Source: Pirellulaceae bacterium
GTDB taxonomy: Bacteria > Planctomycetota > Planctomycetia > Pirellulales > Pirellulaceae
Direction of reading: 5' to 3'
Length of the DNA: 64,000 nt
Assembly (NCBI GenBank): GCA_019636375.1
Contig: JAHBXS010000002.1
Location: 62,001-126,000 of the forward strand
Numbering within the stretch: the stretch's first letter is position 1; every line of letters starts with the position of its first letter. Made by a program: the position numbers and the translations under genes. Below the pieces are notes generated by a model. That model saw nothing but the letters and a program-made list of their open reading frames with translations, did no database searches and had not been told where the DNA came from. This document shows, piece by piece, positions 16,339 to 26,019 of the stretch.

Positions 16339-17460
16339 TTAAATCGTCAAACGGCGGTCGCGGGCGGTGATGGGCCAGGTGGCGATTTGGGTTCCGGCAG
16401 AGATGATCGCGGCGGATTGATGAACGTGCATTGTGGGGCAAACGTGACGCGGGAAAGCCAATAGACTGTCGCCTATCGAGTAGTTCTTCGCGTCGGCAGT
16501 TTCGAGGACCAAATGCTCTTCCGTGTGATGCATCTCCCGAGCGTCGGGGAGGGCAGGGAAGTACAACCGCTTTCCGGCAGGTTGATCGGCGGCACATGAC
16601 TTGTGACCCACGTCCAGCGTCATGCGATTCCCTCCCGAATGACTAACCACCCGCGTCAGAATCGCAACCGCCGGTCGAAAATTCATATCCGGAAACCGCT
16701 CCAAATAATCGACATCGTACAGTGTCGTTGTGCCGGGGCTGAGCTCGAGTCCGGGCTCTTCGGTTTCGGCAATTATGGCAAACGACCCCGAGCCAGCGGC
16801 GACGATTCTGGGCACCTCGAATCCATTCAGGAGCAAACGATCACGAAACCCAATAAATTGTTCCCAACCCTGCATGACCGACAATCGGCGTTGACGCGGG
16901 TCGGGGTCGCGCTGATGCCCGTCATACCAATGGAGCCCACCAGGGCGCAAACCGGGGGTGGTGGAAATTAACTCGTACAACTCTAGGGCTTGTTGATTCA
17001 AGGGGATTCCCGTCCGATCCATGCCAGAATTCAGATCGAGCAGTACTTCGACCTCTCGGCCTCGCTCATTCAACGCTTGCCCAAGGTGACTCGCAGCATC
17101 CGGATGATCGACCACGGTCGCGAACCTTGTGCGCGGAAACAGGTCGATAAGTTTGACGAGACGTTGCACATTCGGACCGACCAGTTGGTAGGCGATGAGG
17201 ACTTCGGGAGCCTGCTCCTGGGCCAACATTTCCGCCTCGGCGATGGTGGCACATTTATGTTTGGTGACTCCCAGTTCCAATTGACGGCGAACAATCTCCC
17301 GCGTCTTGTGAGTCTTGACGTGAGGACGCCAACGATCGGGACCGCCGCATAGGCGAATACTTTCGGCGAGATTGTGTTCTAGGGCGTCTTGAAACAGGAC
17401 TAAACCAGGAGAGTTCAAGTCCTCAACGCCTGCGATGGAATATTTCGTTAAATCAATCAT
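16339..17460 (-). CDS. D-threonine aldolase/D-serine dehydratase-like PLP enzyme
   Basis: A 373-residue protein of the alanine-racemase-fold (fold type III) DSD1/D-threonine aldolase group. RPHVKTHKT contains the PLP-binding Lys49. EVLLDLNSGMDRTGI and GLHWYDGHQRD follow, then VAAGSGSF for phosphate binding, ELSPGTTTLYD, and near the C-terminus FPRHVCPTMH. In this family the last motif supplies the His and Cys ligands of a divalent metal. Substrate (D-threonine, D-serine or a 3-hydroxy-D-amino acid) cannot be told from sequence. I chose the start at 17460 (MIDLTKYS); a longer frame to 17595 lacks family similarity. It is divergent from metG. Confidence 0.87.
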   Translation of the reverse strand: MIDLTKYSIAGVEDLNSPGLVLFQDALEHNLAESIRLCGGPDRWRPHVKTHKTREIVRRQLELGVTKHKCATIAEAEMLAQEQAPEVLIAYQLVGPNVQRLVKLIDLFPRTRFATVVDHPDAASHLGQALNERGREVEVLLDLNSGMDRTGIPLNQQALELYELISTTPGLRPGGLHWYDGHQRDPDPRQRRLSVMQGWEQFIGFRDRLLLNGFEVPRIVAAGSGSFAIIAETEEPGLELSPGTTTLYDVDYLERFPDMNFRPAVAILTRVVSHSGGNRMTLDVGHKSCAADQPAGKRLYFPALPDAREMHHTEEHLVLETADAKNYSIGDSLLAFPRHVCPTMHVHQSAAIISAGTQIATWPITARDRRLTI

Positions 17461-17642
17461 GCTGACGATCCAATCTAAAATTTGTGCTGAATTAATGGGT
17501 GCGGCAACCTGACCGAAGGCCAACTGCCCCGATTCGCCGCGCGGGTGCCCTTCGTCGAAATTCCATTTGCGTTTACAATTTGAAATGTTATTCAAATCGC
17601 AGTCAGGGGGTCGGCCCCCCGCCTTTAACTTCGACCAGGTTT

Positions 17643-19742
17643 ATGACCATCAGAAAAATACTTGTCACCGCCGCCTTGCCATACGCCAACGGCCCCATCC
17701 ATATTGGGCATTTGGTTGAGTATATCCAAACGGACATCTGGGTGCGATTCCAGCGCCTCCGAGGGAATCGCTGCATTTACATCTGCGCCGATGACACTCA
17801 CGGTACGGCCATCACGATTCGGGCTCGCAAGGAAGGGCGTCCCGAAGAGGAGTTGATCGCTCAGGTCCAAGCCGAACACGAACGCGACTTCGCGGGCTTT
17901 CAAGTCAGTTTCGACAATTACGGCAGCACGAACAGTCCCGAAAACCGCGAGCTATGCCACGAGATTTGGGAAGCGATTGACAAAGCGGGCTTGGTCAAAA
18001 CCAAAAACGTCGATCAGCTTTACGACACCGTCGCGAATACTTTTTTGGCAGATCGGTTTGTGCGGGGGACTTGTCCGCATTGCGGGGCCACCAACCAACC
18101 GGGTGACAATTGCAGCGCCTGCGGTGCGACTTACTCGCCGATCGAACTCCTCAATCCCATCAGCATCCTGTCGGACAGTCAACCAGAAATCCGCTCGGCC
18201 CCACACCTTTTTATCGAACTTGCACAGCTCCGGGAGTTTCTCGTCGAGTACACCCAAAAGGGAGAGCATCTGCAGAAAGAAATTGCCAACTATTTGAAAG
18301 GGCATTTCCTCGGCGACGAAAATTCTGCTGAAGGAGCGAAACCGCTCAAGGATTGGGACGTATCCCGTCCGGCTCCTTATTTCGGATTTGAGATTCCTGG
18401 GCATCCAGGCCATTACTGGTACGTGTGGTTCGATGCTCCGATTGGCTACATCGCTTCGACCAAACAATGGTGCGACCGAAACGGCGAACGACTCGAGGAC
18501 TGGTGGAAGAACCCCGATGTCGAGATTCATCATTTTTTGGGGAAGGACATCACGTATTTTCACACCCTGTTCTGGCCAGGCATGTTGAAGACCGCCGGGT
18601 TCTCCTTGCCGCATAAAATTCACATCCACGGTTTCTTGACGGTCAACGGTGCCAAGATGTCGAAAAGCACTGGGACGTTTGTGAAGGCCGAGACTTTTTT
18701 GAAACACCTCGACCCGGCGGCGTTGCGATATTTTTATGCGTCGAAGCTGACGCCGCGCGTCGACGATTTGGACTTGAGCGTCGAAGAGTTCATCAACAAG
18801 TTCAACGCCGACTTGGTCGGAAAGGTCGTCAATCTCGCGTCGCGAACGGCCAAGTTTGTCCAAGAAACTGGATTATCCGCCAGCTACCCAGACGACGGTG
18901 GTTTGTTTGCTCACGCTGCCGCTGCGGGAAAGGAAATCGCTCAAGCCTACGAGGACTGCGACTTCGCCCGGGCGACCAGATTGATCTGCGAAATCGCCGA
19001 CCGTGCGAATCCATTTGTCGATTCCGAACAGCCGTGGACTCTGAAGAAGGACCCGGCTCAGGCCCAACGTCTCCAAGATGTTTGTACGATTTCGTTGAAC
19101 TTGTTTCGACAACTGGCGATTTACCTAGCCCCGATTTTGCCCGACTTGGCGGAACGAGCTGGCCGGTTGCTGAACGATCCGTTGATTTCCTGGGATCAAT
19201 CCCAAACCCCGCTTGTCGGGACCCCCGTGGCAAAATTTGAACACATGCTGAAACGTATTGAAGTAAAGGACTTTGAAAACATGATCGAAGAATCAGCTCG
19301 CGAGGCCACCGAGGCCGCTTTGGAATCGGAAGGAACACCCGACAGGGCAGGGGAGGGGACCGCCGTGGCCTTTCAAGACTCGGCAGAGGCCCTGCAAAAT
19401 GAACCGCTCGCCGAAGAATGCACCATCGAGGATTTCACGAAGGTCGATTTACGAGTCGCGCGGATCGTCAAGGCCGAACATGTGCCCGAGGCGAAAAAAC
19501 TGCTCAGGCTCACCGTGAGCTTGGGGGGGGACAACACCCGCACCGTCTTCGCGGGGATCAAAGCGGCGTATGATCCCGAGGCCCTCGTCGGACGTTTGGT
19601 GATCGTCGTGGCGAACTTGAAGCCGCGAGCGATGAAATTCGGATTGAGCGAAGGCATGGTGTGTGCCGCAGGTGGTGGCGGGGCTGAGGTGTTTTTGTTA
19701 AGCCCTGACTCAGGGGCAGTTCCCGGCCAACGAGTTCTCTAG
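17643..19742 (+). CDS. metG: Methionyl-tRNA synthetase
   Basis: A 699-residue class I synthetase that charges tRNA(Met). The HIGH motif is at residues 20-23 ([11 protein letters not shown]). A zinc knuckle CPHC...CSAC uses C144, C147, C157 and C160. The KMSKS signature is at about 338-342 ([10 protein letters not shown]). The C-terminal 110 residues ([31 protein letters not shown]...) form the EMAP/Trbp111-type tRNA-binding and dimerisation domain. The start at 17643 is chosen because the family begins with [17 protein letters not shown]; a longer frame adds 48 unrelated residues. The downstream hydrolase gene begins 8 bases after the stop, so the two are probably co-transcribed. Confidence 0.97.
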   Translation: MTIRKILVTAALPYANGPIHIGHLVEYIQTDIWVRFQRLRGNRCIYICADDTHGTAITIRARKEGRPEEELIAQVQAEHERDFAGFQVSFDNYGSTNSPENRELCHEIWEAIDKAGLVKTKNVDQLYDTVANTFLADRFVRGTCPHCGATNQPGDNCSACGATYSPIELLNPISILSDSQPEIRSAPHLFIELAQLREFLVEYTQKGEHLQKEIANYLKGHFLGDENSAEGAKPLKDWDVSRPAPYFGFEIPGHPGHYWYVWFDAPIGYIASTKQWCDRNGERLEDWWKNPDVEIHHFLGKDITYFHTLFWPGMLKTAGFSLPHKIHIHGFLTVNGAKMSKSTGTFVKAETFLKHLDPAALRYFYASKLTPRVDDLDLSVEEFINKFNADLVGKVVNLASRTAKFVQETGLSASYPDDGGLFAHAAAAGKEIAQAYEDCDFARATRLICEIADRANPFVDSEQPWTLKKDPAQAQRLQDVCTISLNLFRQLAIYLAPILPDLAERAGRLLNDPLISWDQSQTPLVGTPVAKFEHMLKRIEVKDFENMIEESAREATEAALESEGTPDRAGEGTAVAFQDSAEALQNEPLAEECTIEDFTKVDLRVARIVKAEHVPEAKKLLRLTVSLGGDNTRTVFAGIKAAYDPEALVGRLVIVVANLKPRAMKFGLSEGMVCAAGGGGAEVFLLSPDSGAVPGQRVL

Positions 19743-19749
19743 GGCGGCA

Positions 19750-20538
19750 ATGTTTTTCCAGTGGCTCGCCAACCGCACGATTCTCAAACCGAGTCGTACG
19801 CCCATCGCTGCTCCCGACAAACTGCGCCGTGAAATCCCGTTCGGATCGAGGACGTTGGAGGTTTGGACTCAAGCGATTCGGTCTGAGTCTGCGGATAGCA
19901 ACCACGTGATTGTCTTGAAGTTTCCCGGCATGTCGGGGCGAGCGGAATATTCGTCGCTGAGCCCGTTGGATCAATGGACGGATTTCAGTGGAGAGGTCTG
20001 GACGATCAACTATCCGGGGTACGGCGCGAGCACGGGGCCCGCTGATTTACGTTTGATTCCCGCAACCGCATTGGCGTTTTTCGACGAAGCGCGCAGGATT
20101 TTCCCTGACTCGAAGCTCGTCGTCGCCGGGACCAGCTTGGGGACTTGCCCAGCGTTACTGGTCGCTGCCTCGCGGTCGGTGGATGGCTTGATTTTGCGCA
20201 ATCCATCGCCGATTGGTCATTTGATTCGAGAGCATCCGCGCTACAACCGTTGGAATTTTGGGGCCGCGCGGTTTGTTGCCGATTGTTTTCCGGAGGAACT
20301 GGACCCGATTCGCAACGCCGCGAGGGTCACAACACCGACGCTGTTTATTCAATCGGCTTTGGATCAATTGGTCCCCGTCGAGTTTCAAAACCGCGTCATT
20401 GAGGCTCATCGGGGTCCGCAACGATTGTTTTCTTTCCCGGGCGATCATCACGAATTGCCCGAACGAGAGCAAGACCGCGCGGAATTCCACACAGGCCTGA
20501 TGTGGTTGCGCGATGAGTTATTGGGAACTTCGCCGTGA
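19750..20538 (+). CDS. Alpha/beta hydrolase (BAAT/YqhD-like serine hydrolase)
   Basis: A 262-residue alpha/beta-hydrolase fold protein. The nucleophile elbow is GTSLGT (Ser about 134), the acid is Asp in FIQSALDQLVP, and the base is His in PGDHHELP. NYPGYGASTG marks the oxyanion-side loop. An N-terminal hydrophobic stretch is weak, so it may be cytoplasmic or peripheral. It follows metG at 8 bases. The family hydrolyses esters or peptides; substrate unknown. Confidence 0.83.
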   Translation: MFFQWLANRTILKPSRTPIAAPDKLRREIPFGSRTLEVWTQAIRSESADSNHVIVLKFPGMSGRAEYSSLSPLDQWTDFSGEVWTINYPGYGASTGPADLRLIPATALAFFDEARRIFPDSKLVVAGTSLGTCPALLVAASRSVDGLILRNPSPIGHLIREHPRYNRWNFGAARFVADCFPEELDPIRNAARVTTPTLFIQSALDQLVPVEFQNRVIEAHRGPQRLFSFPGDHHELPEREQDRAEFHTGLMWLRDELLGTSP

Positions 20539-20546
20539 GCGTTATG

Positions 20547-20611
20547 TTGGTAAGAAAATGGAGGTAAGAATATGAGTGCGTGGTATTTTCTTACCTCGAT
20601 CTTCTTACCAA
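20547..20611. terminator. Nested inverted repeat after the hydrolase gene
   Basis: TTGGTAAGAA (20547-20556) pairs with TTCTTACCAA (20602-20611), and inside it GAGGTAAGAA pairs with TTCTTACCTC. The result is a long nested hairpin 8 bases after the stop codon of the metG-hydrolase unit. It is placed like a terminator but has no strong GC stem or U-tract. Confidence 0.5.
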
Positions 20612-20666
20612 ACGGATTTAGTCGGGTGGCAAACGAATGAGGGGCCGGGTTGAGATCGGAAGCATT

Positions 20667-20779
20667 AGCAAGAAACGTAACGATCCGCGGGACAAGCCAG
20701 CGGCATTCATGTGGGTAACAAGAGGCGGCCAAGGGTGTAGCGAGAAACGTAACAATCTCCTGGACAAGCCAGGAGCATT
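20667..20779. repeat. Two direct copies of a 41-base hairpin repeat
   Basis: Copy 1 (20667-20707) and copy 2 (20739-20779) share agcRagaaacgtaac at the left and gacaagcca at the centre. Each contains a hairpin: CTCCTGG-ACAAG-CCAGGAG in copy 2 and a one-mismatch version in copy 1. The paired bases differ between copies in a compensatory manner, which suggests that the stem matters. They are 31 bases apart. Confidence 0.6.
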
Positions 20780-20906
20780 AAAGTCGAAGCGACGTCTCGT
20801 GATAAAACATTGCCCGCGAAAAATCCCGCCGACCTGTTCGGCTGATTGTTACGCTTCTCGACAACTTCGGTTCAAGACGCCTCCGCGCCGCGCGAGGTGA
20901 AGTGTA

Positions 20907-22616
20907 TCAACCGACATCCATAGTTCGCCGTGCCAATTCGCGCAAGTCATCGGCGAGAGTTGATGGGAAACACGCTAGGCTGTAGTCGCGAGCACCCCAG
21001 ATGCGTTTCGCAGTTTGAGACTGTTCGAGTTGTTGGCGTTCTTGAGACAAGACTTCGATTTTGGGGAGCATGTGTTCGCGGAGCTGTTGATCAAGTTCGG
21101 CAACCGCGTTGCGGAAGGACTTTTGATCAACAAACGAATCCTTTTCTCGAATCAATTTTTGCTTTTCGAGCACCAACTCTTCTGCCGCATGGTCGCCTGG
21201 ATCGATAAACCGGTCGGGTTGTTGCTGCATTCGGCGAATCGTGTTTTCTAGATCGCTGAGTTGCACCTCAAGGTCAGGGATGTAGGGAGTGTTGGGCAAG
21301 CGAAAAGTGGCCGTCGCGACTCCAAAGGCGGGGACTGGGATTCCCCAAAAATGTTGAATCAGCAAATCGGTTAGTTCGTCATATTTCGCTCCCCCCAAAC
21401 CATGCAAGAACCAGTCGCCAAGAAAAAGCCTCGCATACATGGTGGTGGTGATTGCACGGGGACGAATGGCGAGCCCATTTTTCATAACAGTTAATAGTTC
21501 CATAGGTAGCCCTTGGTTCGGGACGCGAACCTCGATTTTTTCACGATCGCTCAGCACCACTTCACCTGCCACCTGTCGGCAAAATAGGCGTCGCCGACGC
21601 GGGTCATCCCTTTCCCAAATCCAAAATGGAACTTCAATCCAGTCTTCTTCAATCTGCAATTCTGGAAATGGATGCGCGCGACTGCGAATCCGATGTTGCT
21701 GGCGAAATTCGATCAAGGTCCGATTGTGCAAGCTCGCAAACTCGTATGCTCTCATCATGAGTTGAGACGCAAAGGTTGAAAAACTTTCGGTTTTACACAA
21801 ATGACTCAAGGGGACTTCGAGCGTTTGCAAGCCAGCTTGTGCCTCAAATCGATGCCGACGCGCCGCCAGGGCTTGGCCATAGTTATCAGTCTCCACCGGC
21901 TCACGCCATAAGGCCTCGACAATCGGAGCGTCTATCATCGGCAGGGCAGGGCGGAGCCGAGCGGGGAAGGCTTCGAAATAATCTCGGTCAACAATTTTGC
22001 GAGCCTCGAAGGGGACCTCGACTTGCTCCCTGTCGACGGGAATGGCCACTGTTCGCACTTCCTGGTTAACTTGTTGGGGAACTTTTACCGCTGCGATTCC
22101 TGCGAGGTCGTTGTCGATGATGAGGTGAATTGGAATTCCTCGGATTTGCTTGGCGAGTGCATCCAATACAAAATGCTTAAACCAAATCCCCGGGTGGTAG
22201 AGGGTTGGCTGATGCCCACTGAGGATGATTGGGGATGGCTGCGAGTTCAAATTCGCAATCGAATCATCCTGCGAACCAGATTGGAGATTTCCGGAGTTGT
22301 CATTCGCCAAGAAGTTTGCAGCACGACGAGTTAGTTCTTCGGGCAGATCGAGATAGCTTCGCGAGTAGGCAACCGCTTGAGACAGCAAGTCGGCCATGGC
22401 CTTGCGTCTCAGCTCATGCAATTCACTTAAACTACGTTCGTTTCCGAGTGCCGCGAACTGGCGTTGATTGGCCGTCACTCCAGACAGACAGCTCGCAGAT
22501 TCGGGGAAGAGCAGGGGAGTGCCACTCTCACGAGGGACTTCTAACGCCCGAGCCACGTTTCGAAGCTTGGATTCCTCGTTGGAATTTGAGCGGGCAAGTG
22601 AGGAAGTGTCGGCCAT
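20907..22616 (-). CDS. Uncharacterised 569-residue protein (SGHQP motif, possibly distant BshC-like)
   Basis: I do not recognise this protein with certainty. It has no signal peptide or membrane segment. A notable motif is ILSGHQPTLYHPGIWFKHF at about residues 131-149, followed by IPIHLIIDNDLAG and later LHGLGGAKYDELTDLLIQHFWGIP. A C-terminal stretch (about 455-530) is rich in Glu, Gln and Lys and probably a coiled coil. The order GHQP/GQQ motif, alpha/beta core and coiled coil recalls BshC, the cysteine-adding enzyme of bacillithiol synthesis, but similarity is weak. It starts 9 bases after the glycosyltransferase gene, so the two are translationally close and probably functionally linked. 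Confidence 0.5.
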   Translation of the reverse strand: MADTSSLARSNSNEESKLRNVARALEVPRESGTPLLFPESASCLSGVTANQRQFAALGNERSLSELHELRRKAMADLLSQAVAYSRSYLDLPEELTRRAANFLANDNSGNLQSGSQDDSIANLNSQPSPIILSGHQPTLYHPGIWFKHFVLDALAKQIRGIPIHLIIDNDLAGIAAVKVPQQVNQEVRTVAIPVDREQVEVPFEARKIVDRDYFEAFPARLRPALPMIDAPIVEALWREPVETDNYGQALAARRHRFEAQAGLQTLEVPLSHLCKTESFSTFASQLMMRAYEFASLHNRTLIEFRQQHRIRSRAHPFPELQIEEDWIEVPFWIWERDDPRRRRLFCRQVAGEVVLSDREKIEVRVPNQGLPMELLTVMKNGLAIRPRAITTTMYARLFLGDWFLHGLGGAKYDELTDLLIQHFWGIPVPAFGVATATFRLPNTPYIPDLEVQLSDLENTIRRMQQQPDRFIDPGDHAAEELVLEKQKLIREKDSFVDQKSFRNAVAELDQQLREHMLPKIEVLSQERQQLEQSQTAKRIWGARDYSLACFPSTLADDLRELARRTMDVG

Positions 22617-22625
22617 CGCTATGGC

Positions 22626-23348
22626 TCAACCGTTCGACGAGCAGCGGGCGAATGGGGCATTGAGACTTTTCTCAATCACATCCAAATAGTATTTCATCCG
22701 CGTATCACCATCATCGAGTTGACCGCCGAAGGAACGTTTTTCGTCGAGATAGATAAGTGGCACCGGATACTCGATGACTTTCAAACCTAAACGCGAGGCT
22801 TGAACCCACAGCTCGAGCGGCATGGCGTACCCGGTTTCCGTCAAATCGAAACCGGGGAGTATCGAAACTCGATAAGCCTTAAATCCGCAAAATGCGTCGG
22901 TGAGGCTGAGCCCCAGACGAGCGTTCAAGAATTGCGTGATTTCGAAATTGATGCGACGACGTTCAATGGGAGCCGAACCGCGTTGGCCAGCGGTATCAAG
23001 GTAACGGCTGCCGGACACGATGTCGGCTTCGGACTCTTGCAATCGCTGCGAGATTGGCAGGATACATTGCGGCTCGTGCTGCCCATCGCAATCCATGGTG
23101 ACGATCACGTCGTAGTTGCCCTGGACTGCGCCCTGAAAGGCCGTCAGCAACGCCGCTCCATAGCCTGAGTTTTTGGCATGGTGAATGACTTGAATGTCGC
23201 TTCGAGCCGCGAGAAGTTCTGCCGTTTGGTCAGTCGAGCCATCGTTGACCACCAAAACGTCGGTGCCGACAGCGACAACGGCATCCAAAACCTCGTTGAG
23301 AGTTCGGGCTTCATTGAAAACGGGGATGGCGGTCAATATTTTTTGCAT
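22626..23348 (-). CDS. Family 2 glycosyltransferase (dolichol-phosphate mannosyltransferase-like)
   Basis: A 240-residue GT-A fold enzyme. AIPVFNEARTLNEVLDAV, VLVVNDGSTDQTAELL, NSGYGAALLTAFQGA and TMDCDGQHEP are the nucleotide-sugar and DXD-type metal sites of polyprenyl-phosphate glycosyltransferases; SGSRYLD and DAFCGFKAYR follow. There are no C-terminal membrane helices, so it resembles the soluble DPM1/YkcC type. The start at 23348 (MQKILTAIPV) matches the family N-terminus; the longer frame adds 14 unrelated residues. It is first of a two-gene unit with the SGHQP protein. Confidence 0.88.
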   Translation of the reverse strand: MQKILTAIPVFNEARTLNEVLDAVVAVGTDVLVVNDGSTDQTAELLAARSDIQVIHHAKNSGYGAALLTAFQGAVQGNYDVIVTMDCDGQHEPQCILPISQRLQESEADIVSGSRYLDTAGQRGSAPIERRRINFEITQFLNARLGLSLTDAFCGFKAYRVSILPGFDLTETGYAMPLELWVQASRLGLKVIEYPVPLIYLDEKRSFGGQLDDGDTRMKYYLDVIEKSLNAPFARCSSNG

Positions 23349-23423
23349 TATTTTTCTCTGCGAGCGTTCTGACCATCTTATACACGGCAATAGGGGTGGG
23401 CAACCGCAAACCCACTCGAAAGT

Positions 23424-24212
23424 TCACAGCCAATGACGTGGGCAGCTTTCCTGCGTGCTTGCCCAAACCTCACAGTTGGCAAATCTTTGTTGCAGAATTT
23501 GAGCCAATCGCTCGACGCCAAACCGTTCGCTCGCATAATGCCCGACTTGAACCAAAGCGATTCCGTAGGCTGTCGCTTCGAGGATCGTGTGAAATGTCGC
23601 TTCGCCAGTCACCAAGCAATCGCAGCCCTGACGTCGTGCCGTCGAAAGAAACGACCCGCCACTGCCACATGCGATCCCAACCCGCTGAACCGAGTGTTCC
23701 GCTGAAAAGTTGGCCTCGACTTTTTCGCAGTTTAGTTCGGCGCGCAGGATTGCGGCTACATCCGCCAAAGTCCGTTTCTCAGGAAACATCCCAACACGGC
23801 CCGAACCCAGATCGGGCAACTCAACGTGCGGCGTTAGCGGGGCGACTTCCTGCAACCCCAAAATTTTTGCCAATGCGGCATTGATCCCCTGCTCGGCGGA
23901 ATCGAAAGCCGTGTGAGGGCTGTAAACAGAAATTTTCGCCCCCGCTAATTCCCAAACCAAGCGACTCGCTATCTCCTCCGTGGTGATTCGCTGAAGAGGA
24001 CGAAAGGGGAGGGGATGATGCGTCACAATCAAACCCGCTTGGGATTCAATCGCTTCGCTAGCCGACTCCGGTGTGATCGTCAGACAAGTCATCACGCGGT
24101 CAATCGTCCGACCGGGGTCCCCCAAAATCAACCCTACGTTATCCCAGGACTCCGCCAAATCGCGTGGCGCGAACGAATCCAAAAAGCTACCGATTTCCCC
24201 TACCGTCGCCAC
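23424..24212 (-). CDS. Nif3-like dinuclear metal centre protein
   Basis: A 262-residue Nif3/YbgI family protein (also annotated as GTP cyclohydrolase I type 2). Metal ligands are in LIVTHHPLPF (His-His), SPHTAFDSAEQGIN, and the C-terminal VQVGHYASERFG. AESWDNVGLILGD is the N-terminal family signature. The length is that of the short form without the inserted PII-like domain. Translation appears to start at GTG 24212. A possible 28-codon frame overlaps this start. Cellular function of the family is unsettled. Confidence 0.9.
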   Translation of the reverse strand: MATVGEIGSFLDSFAPRDLAESWDNVGLILGDPGRTIDRVMTCLTITPESASEAIESQAGLIVTHHPLPFRPLQRITTEEIASRLVWELAGAKISVYSPHTAFDSAEQGINAALAKILGLQEVAPLTPHVELPDLGSGRVGMFPEKRTLADVAAILRAELNCEKVEANFSAEHSVQRVGIACGSGGSFLSTARRQGCDCLVTGEATFHTILEATAYGIALVQVGHYASERFGVERLAQILQQRFANCEVWASTQESCPRHWL

Positions 24213-24290
24213 TCGCCTTCTCCCGTCTCGATATCGACTGAAACCACATTCCGTTCAATTTCCTTGAAGGTTACGATTGTTTCCATCTTA

Positions 24291-24311
24291 TCCGATTGGA
24301 GGCCAATCGGA
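24291..24311. repeat. Perfect 9-base inverted repeat
   Basis: TCCGATTGG and CCAATCGGA flank a three-base loop, between the stop of the 269-residue gene and the Nif3-like gene, both minus strand. It may end or attenuate the upstream transcript. There is no T-tract. Confidence 0.5.
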
Positions 24312-24349
24312 AATCAAATACAGCATTGCAGTGCGAGGCAATCATCAAA

Positions 24350-25159
24350 TCATTTTGGCAACTCACCAAAACACTCGGAAACTCGTCGATCAATCTCGGC
24401 AAATAACTCCCGGGTTCGACTCCCTCCAACCCCTCCAAACTCGGTTTGGAATTCTTTGGTGGTAAGGCCTTCGGGAAGTCCCTCGATACTGGGGAGGGGG
24501 AATCCTAGCTGCTTACTTTCGCTAATCATCTTTTGCACAAGACGAGCGGTCTCGGCGTCTCGTGTGGCTAAGTTCGCCAAGTGGATACCATATTTATTGG
24601 CAGCCATGTCCACAAAAGAAAATCCGGAACCACCCGGAGCAGAGTCCGCGATTTCCTTGGCGATACCAACCGCCAACGCTCGGGTCGAATCTGACAGAAC
24701 CGTCAGCGCAGCGCTGACTGCAAAATGCCTGGTCAGATCATTGCGACCGTGCATCGTGATCCGACGACGTAGTTCCTCACGTTGTTTTTTTCTTTCGGGG
24801 TCAAGCTCGAATCGCCCGACCTTGGCCACCGCATCGTCACCCATGATCACGCCCAGAGCCAGGATCGCCGCCTTGTTGGCCATGATCGGGTCGTTCCCCA
24901 GAGAGTTATCTCCCGCGTAGGCAAAAGCCAATCTCAACAGTTGGGCAAATGCTTCGTCGCCGGTGGTGATTTCGTCGGCCTTGTCAAGCAGATGCAATCC
25001 TGTGGCATAAGCCATTTCTTCCAAGTCTGGTCGGACTCTGGTCGCGGTGCCCCACGCGAACGAAGATACGCCAAAAATGACCAAAGAAGCCATTACGATT
25101 TTGCTTGGCAGGTTAGCCTGCCCCCCCAAGGCATGGAAAAACGAAACAAACATCATCAT
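24350..25159 (-). CDS. Uncharacterised membrane-anchored protein, paralogue of 49017-50177
   Basis: A 269-residue protein with one N-terminal hydrophobic segment (about residues 20-38) that could be a signal anchor. From residue 41 to the end it is closely similar to the C-terminal half of the gene at 49017-50177: both have ATGLHLL, GDEAF/GDQAF, LLRLAFA, AAILALGV, RHFxVSAALTVLS, ERALAVGIAKE-type and GSGFSFVDM motifs. I do not know the family. The helical, repeat-free pattern and conserved GSGFSFVDM box suggest a soluble extracytoplasmic or cytoplasmic domain. It is a stand-alone gene, followed by an inverted repeat and nif3. Its start is uncertain because three Met codons begin the frame. Confidence 0.6.
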   Translation of the reverse strand: MMMFVSFFHALGGQANLPSKIVMASLVIFGVSSFAWGTATRVRPDLEEMAYATGLHLLDKADEITTGDEAFAQLLRLAFAYAGDNSLGNDPIMANKAAILALGVIMGDDAVAKVGRFELDPERKKQREELRRRITMHGRNDLTRHFAVSAALTVLSDSTRALAVGIAKEIADSAPGGSGFSFVDMAANKYGIHLANLATRDAETARLVQKMISESKQLGFPLPSIEGLPEGLTTKEFQTEFGGVGGSRTRELFAEIDRRVSECFGELPK

Positions 25160-26019
25160 TTGACACTGAGCAAGGAACGGGGAAAATTCAAAATCGAGCT
25201 ACTTAACGGCGATTATCAACAGCGGTGGCCCGATCAAAGCCTCGACATGGTTCCATCATACCACTTGTCCGAAACTAAAAGCCTATCCTAGAAACCCAAT
25301 TGCGAGAAATGCGGTGTAAACGAAAGAGAACTTTAACAAGGCCAGATAATTTTGGGGATTTTTTTCCACGGAACAAGCAGCCAGTCCACGGAATTGTCGA
25401 CAAAGATGATCACCAGATCGAAAGCTGGAGCCACTCACCTCCTCGTTACACAGCTTTCGTTTTACGGAGACTGGATAACAGGTCGGGGCACTCGTTGCGC
25501 TTTGAATACCACTGGAGAGGTTATGGGGTGTTTGGTCTGGCTTGATTTTTACTGCTCTACAATTCTCGAATGTGTAATGGATCATCAATGATCTTTATCA
25601 AACGGATGCAGGCTGAGTTCAATGATGCAAACCATGAATTTACAATAAAATCAAGAAAAGGCGATTCCGGGACCACTTGAGGCTCAGTAATCGCCACGCA
25701 ATGTCAACGGTGCAATCCAAAATACTTCTCACTGATCGTCTTACCAGCAACGTCCTCAAATACGCCGACTTTTTCGGGTGCGGCTGTCGAGACCTTCTTG
25801 CGACGGCAAATCTAGATTCGTACTGACAACCTCGTAACTGCATAGGCAATTGTGCGCGACTCGGTTGCCCTGGTGAAACTCGAAGGGCTCGCCGCGCACG
25901 TCGAGAGTGCCAATCGGCGAGCCCATCCGAATATCGATCAAAGCCAATGATCCCACTAAATTGCGTTTGATTGAGGCTGGATAAAGAGCACTGCTAAATT
26001 CCTCAGAATCGCATCATAC
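25160..26019. other. 860-base region without a recognisable gene
   Basis: I find no convincing gene here. Short open frames occur on the minus strand (25756-25956 and 25640-25849), but neither has a recognisable motif, good start or codon pattern. They could be remnants of a decayed gene at the edge of the accessory region. The left part must hold the promoter of the 269-residue gene. Confidence 0.5.

Larger units (their letters stand above)
20539..20906. other. Intergenic region with hairpins and a tandem 41-base repeat
   Basis: This convergent intergenic region holds the nested hairpin at 20547-20611 and two copies of a 41-base repeat (20667-20707 and 20739-20779). I see no gene. Confidence 0.6.

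Noticed and set aside
24350..24430. T-arm-like sequence gggttcgactccct on the plus strand, suggesting a tRNA
   Set aside because: No matching acceptor, D or anticodon stems could be placed around it, and it lies inside the 3' part of the 269-residue protein gene, where it encodes GGSRTREL on the other strand.
25640..25956. Small minus-strand frames as genes or gene remnants
   Set aside because: No motif, no clear ribosome-binding site, and frames overlap each other. Left as an unexplained region.
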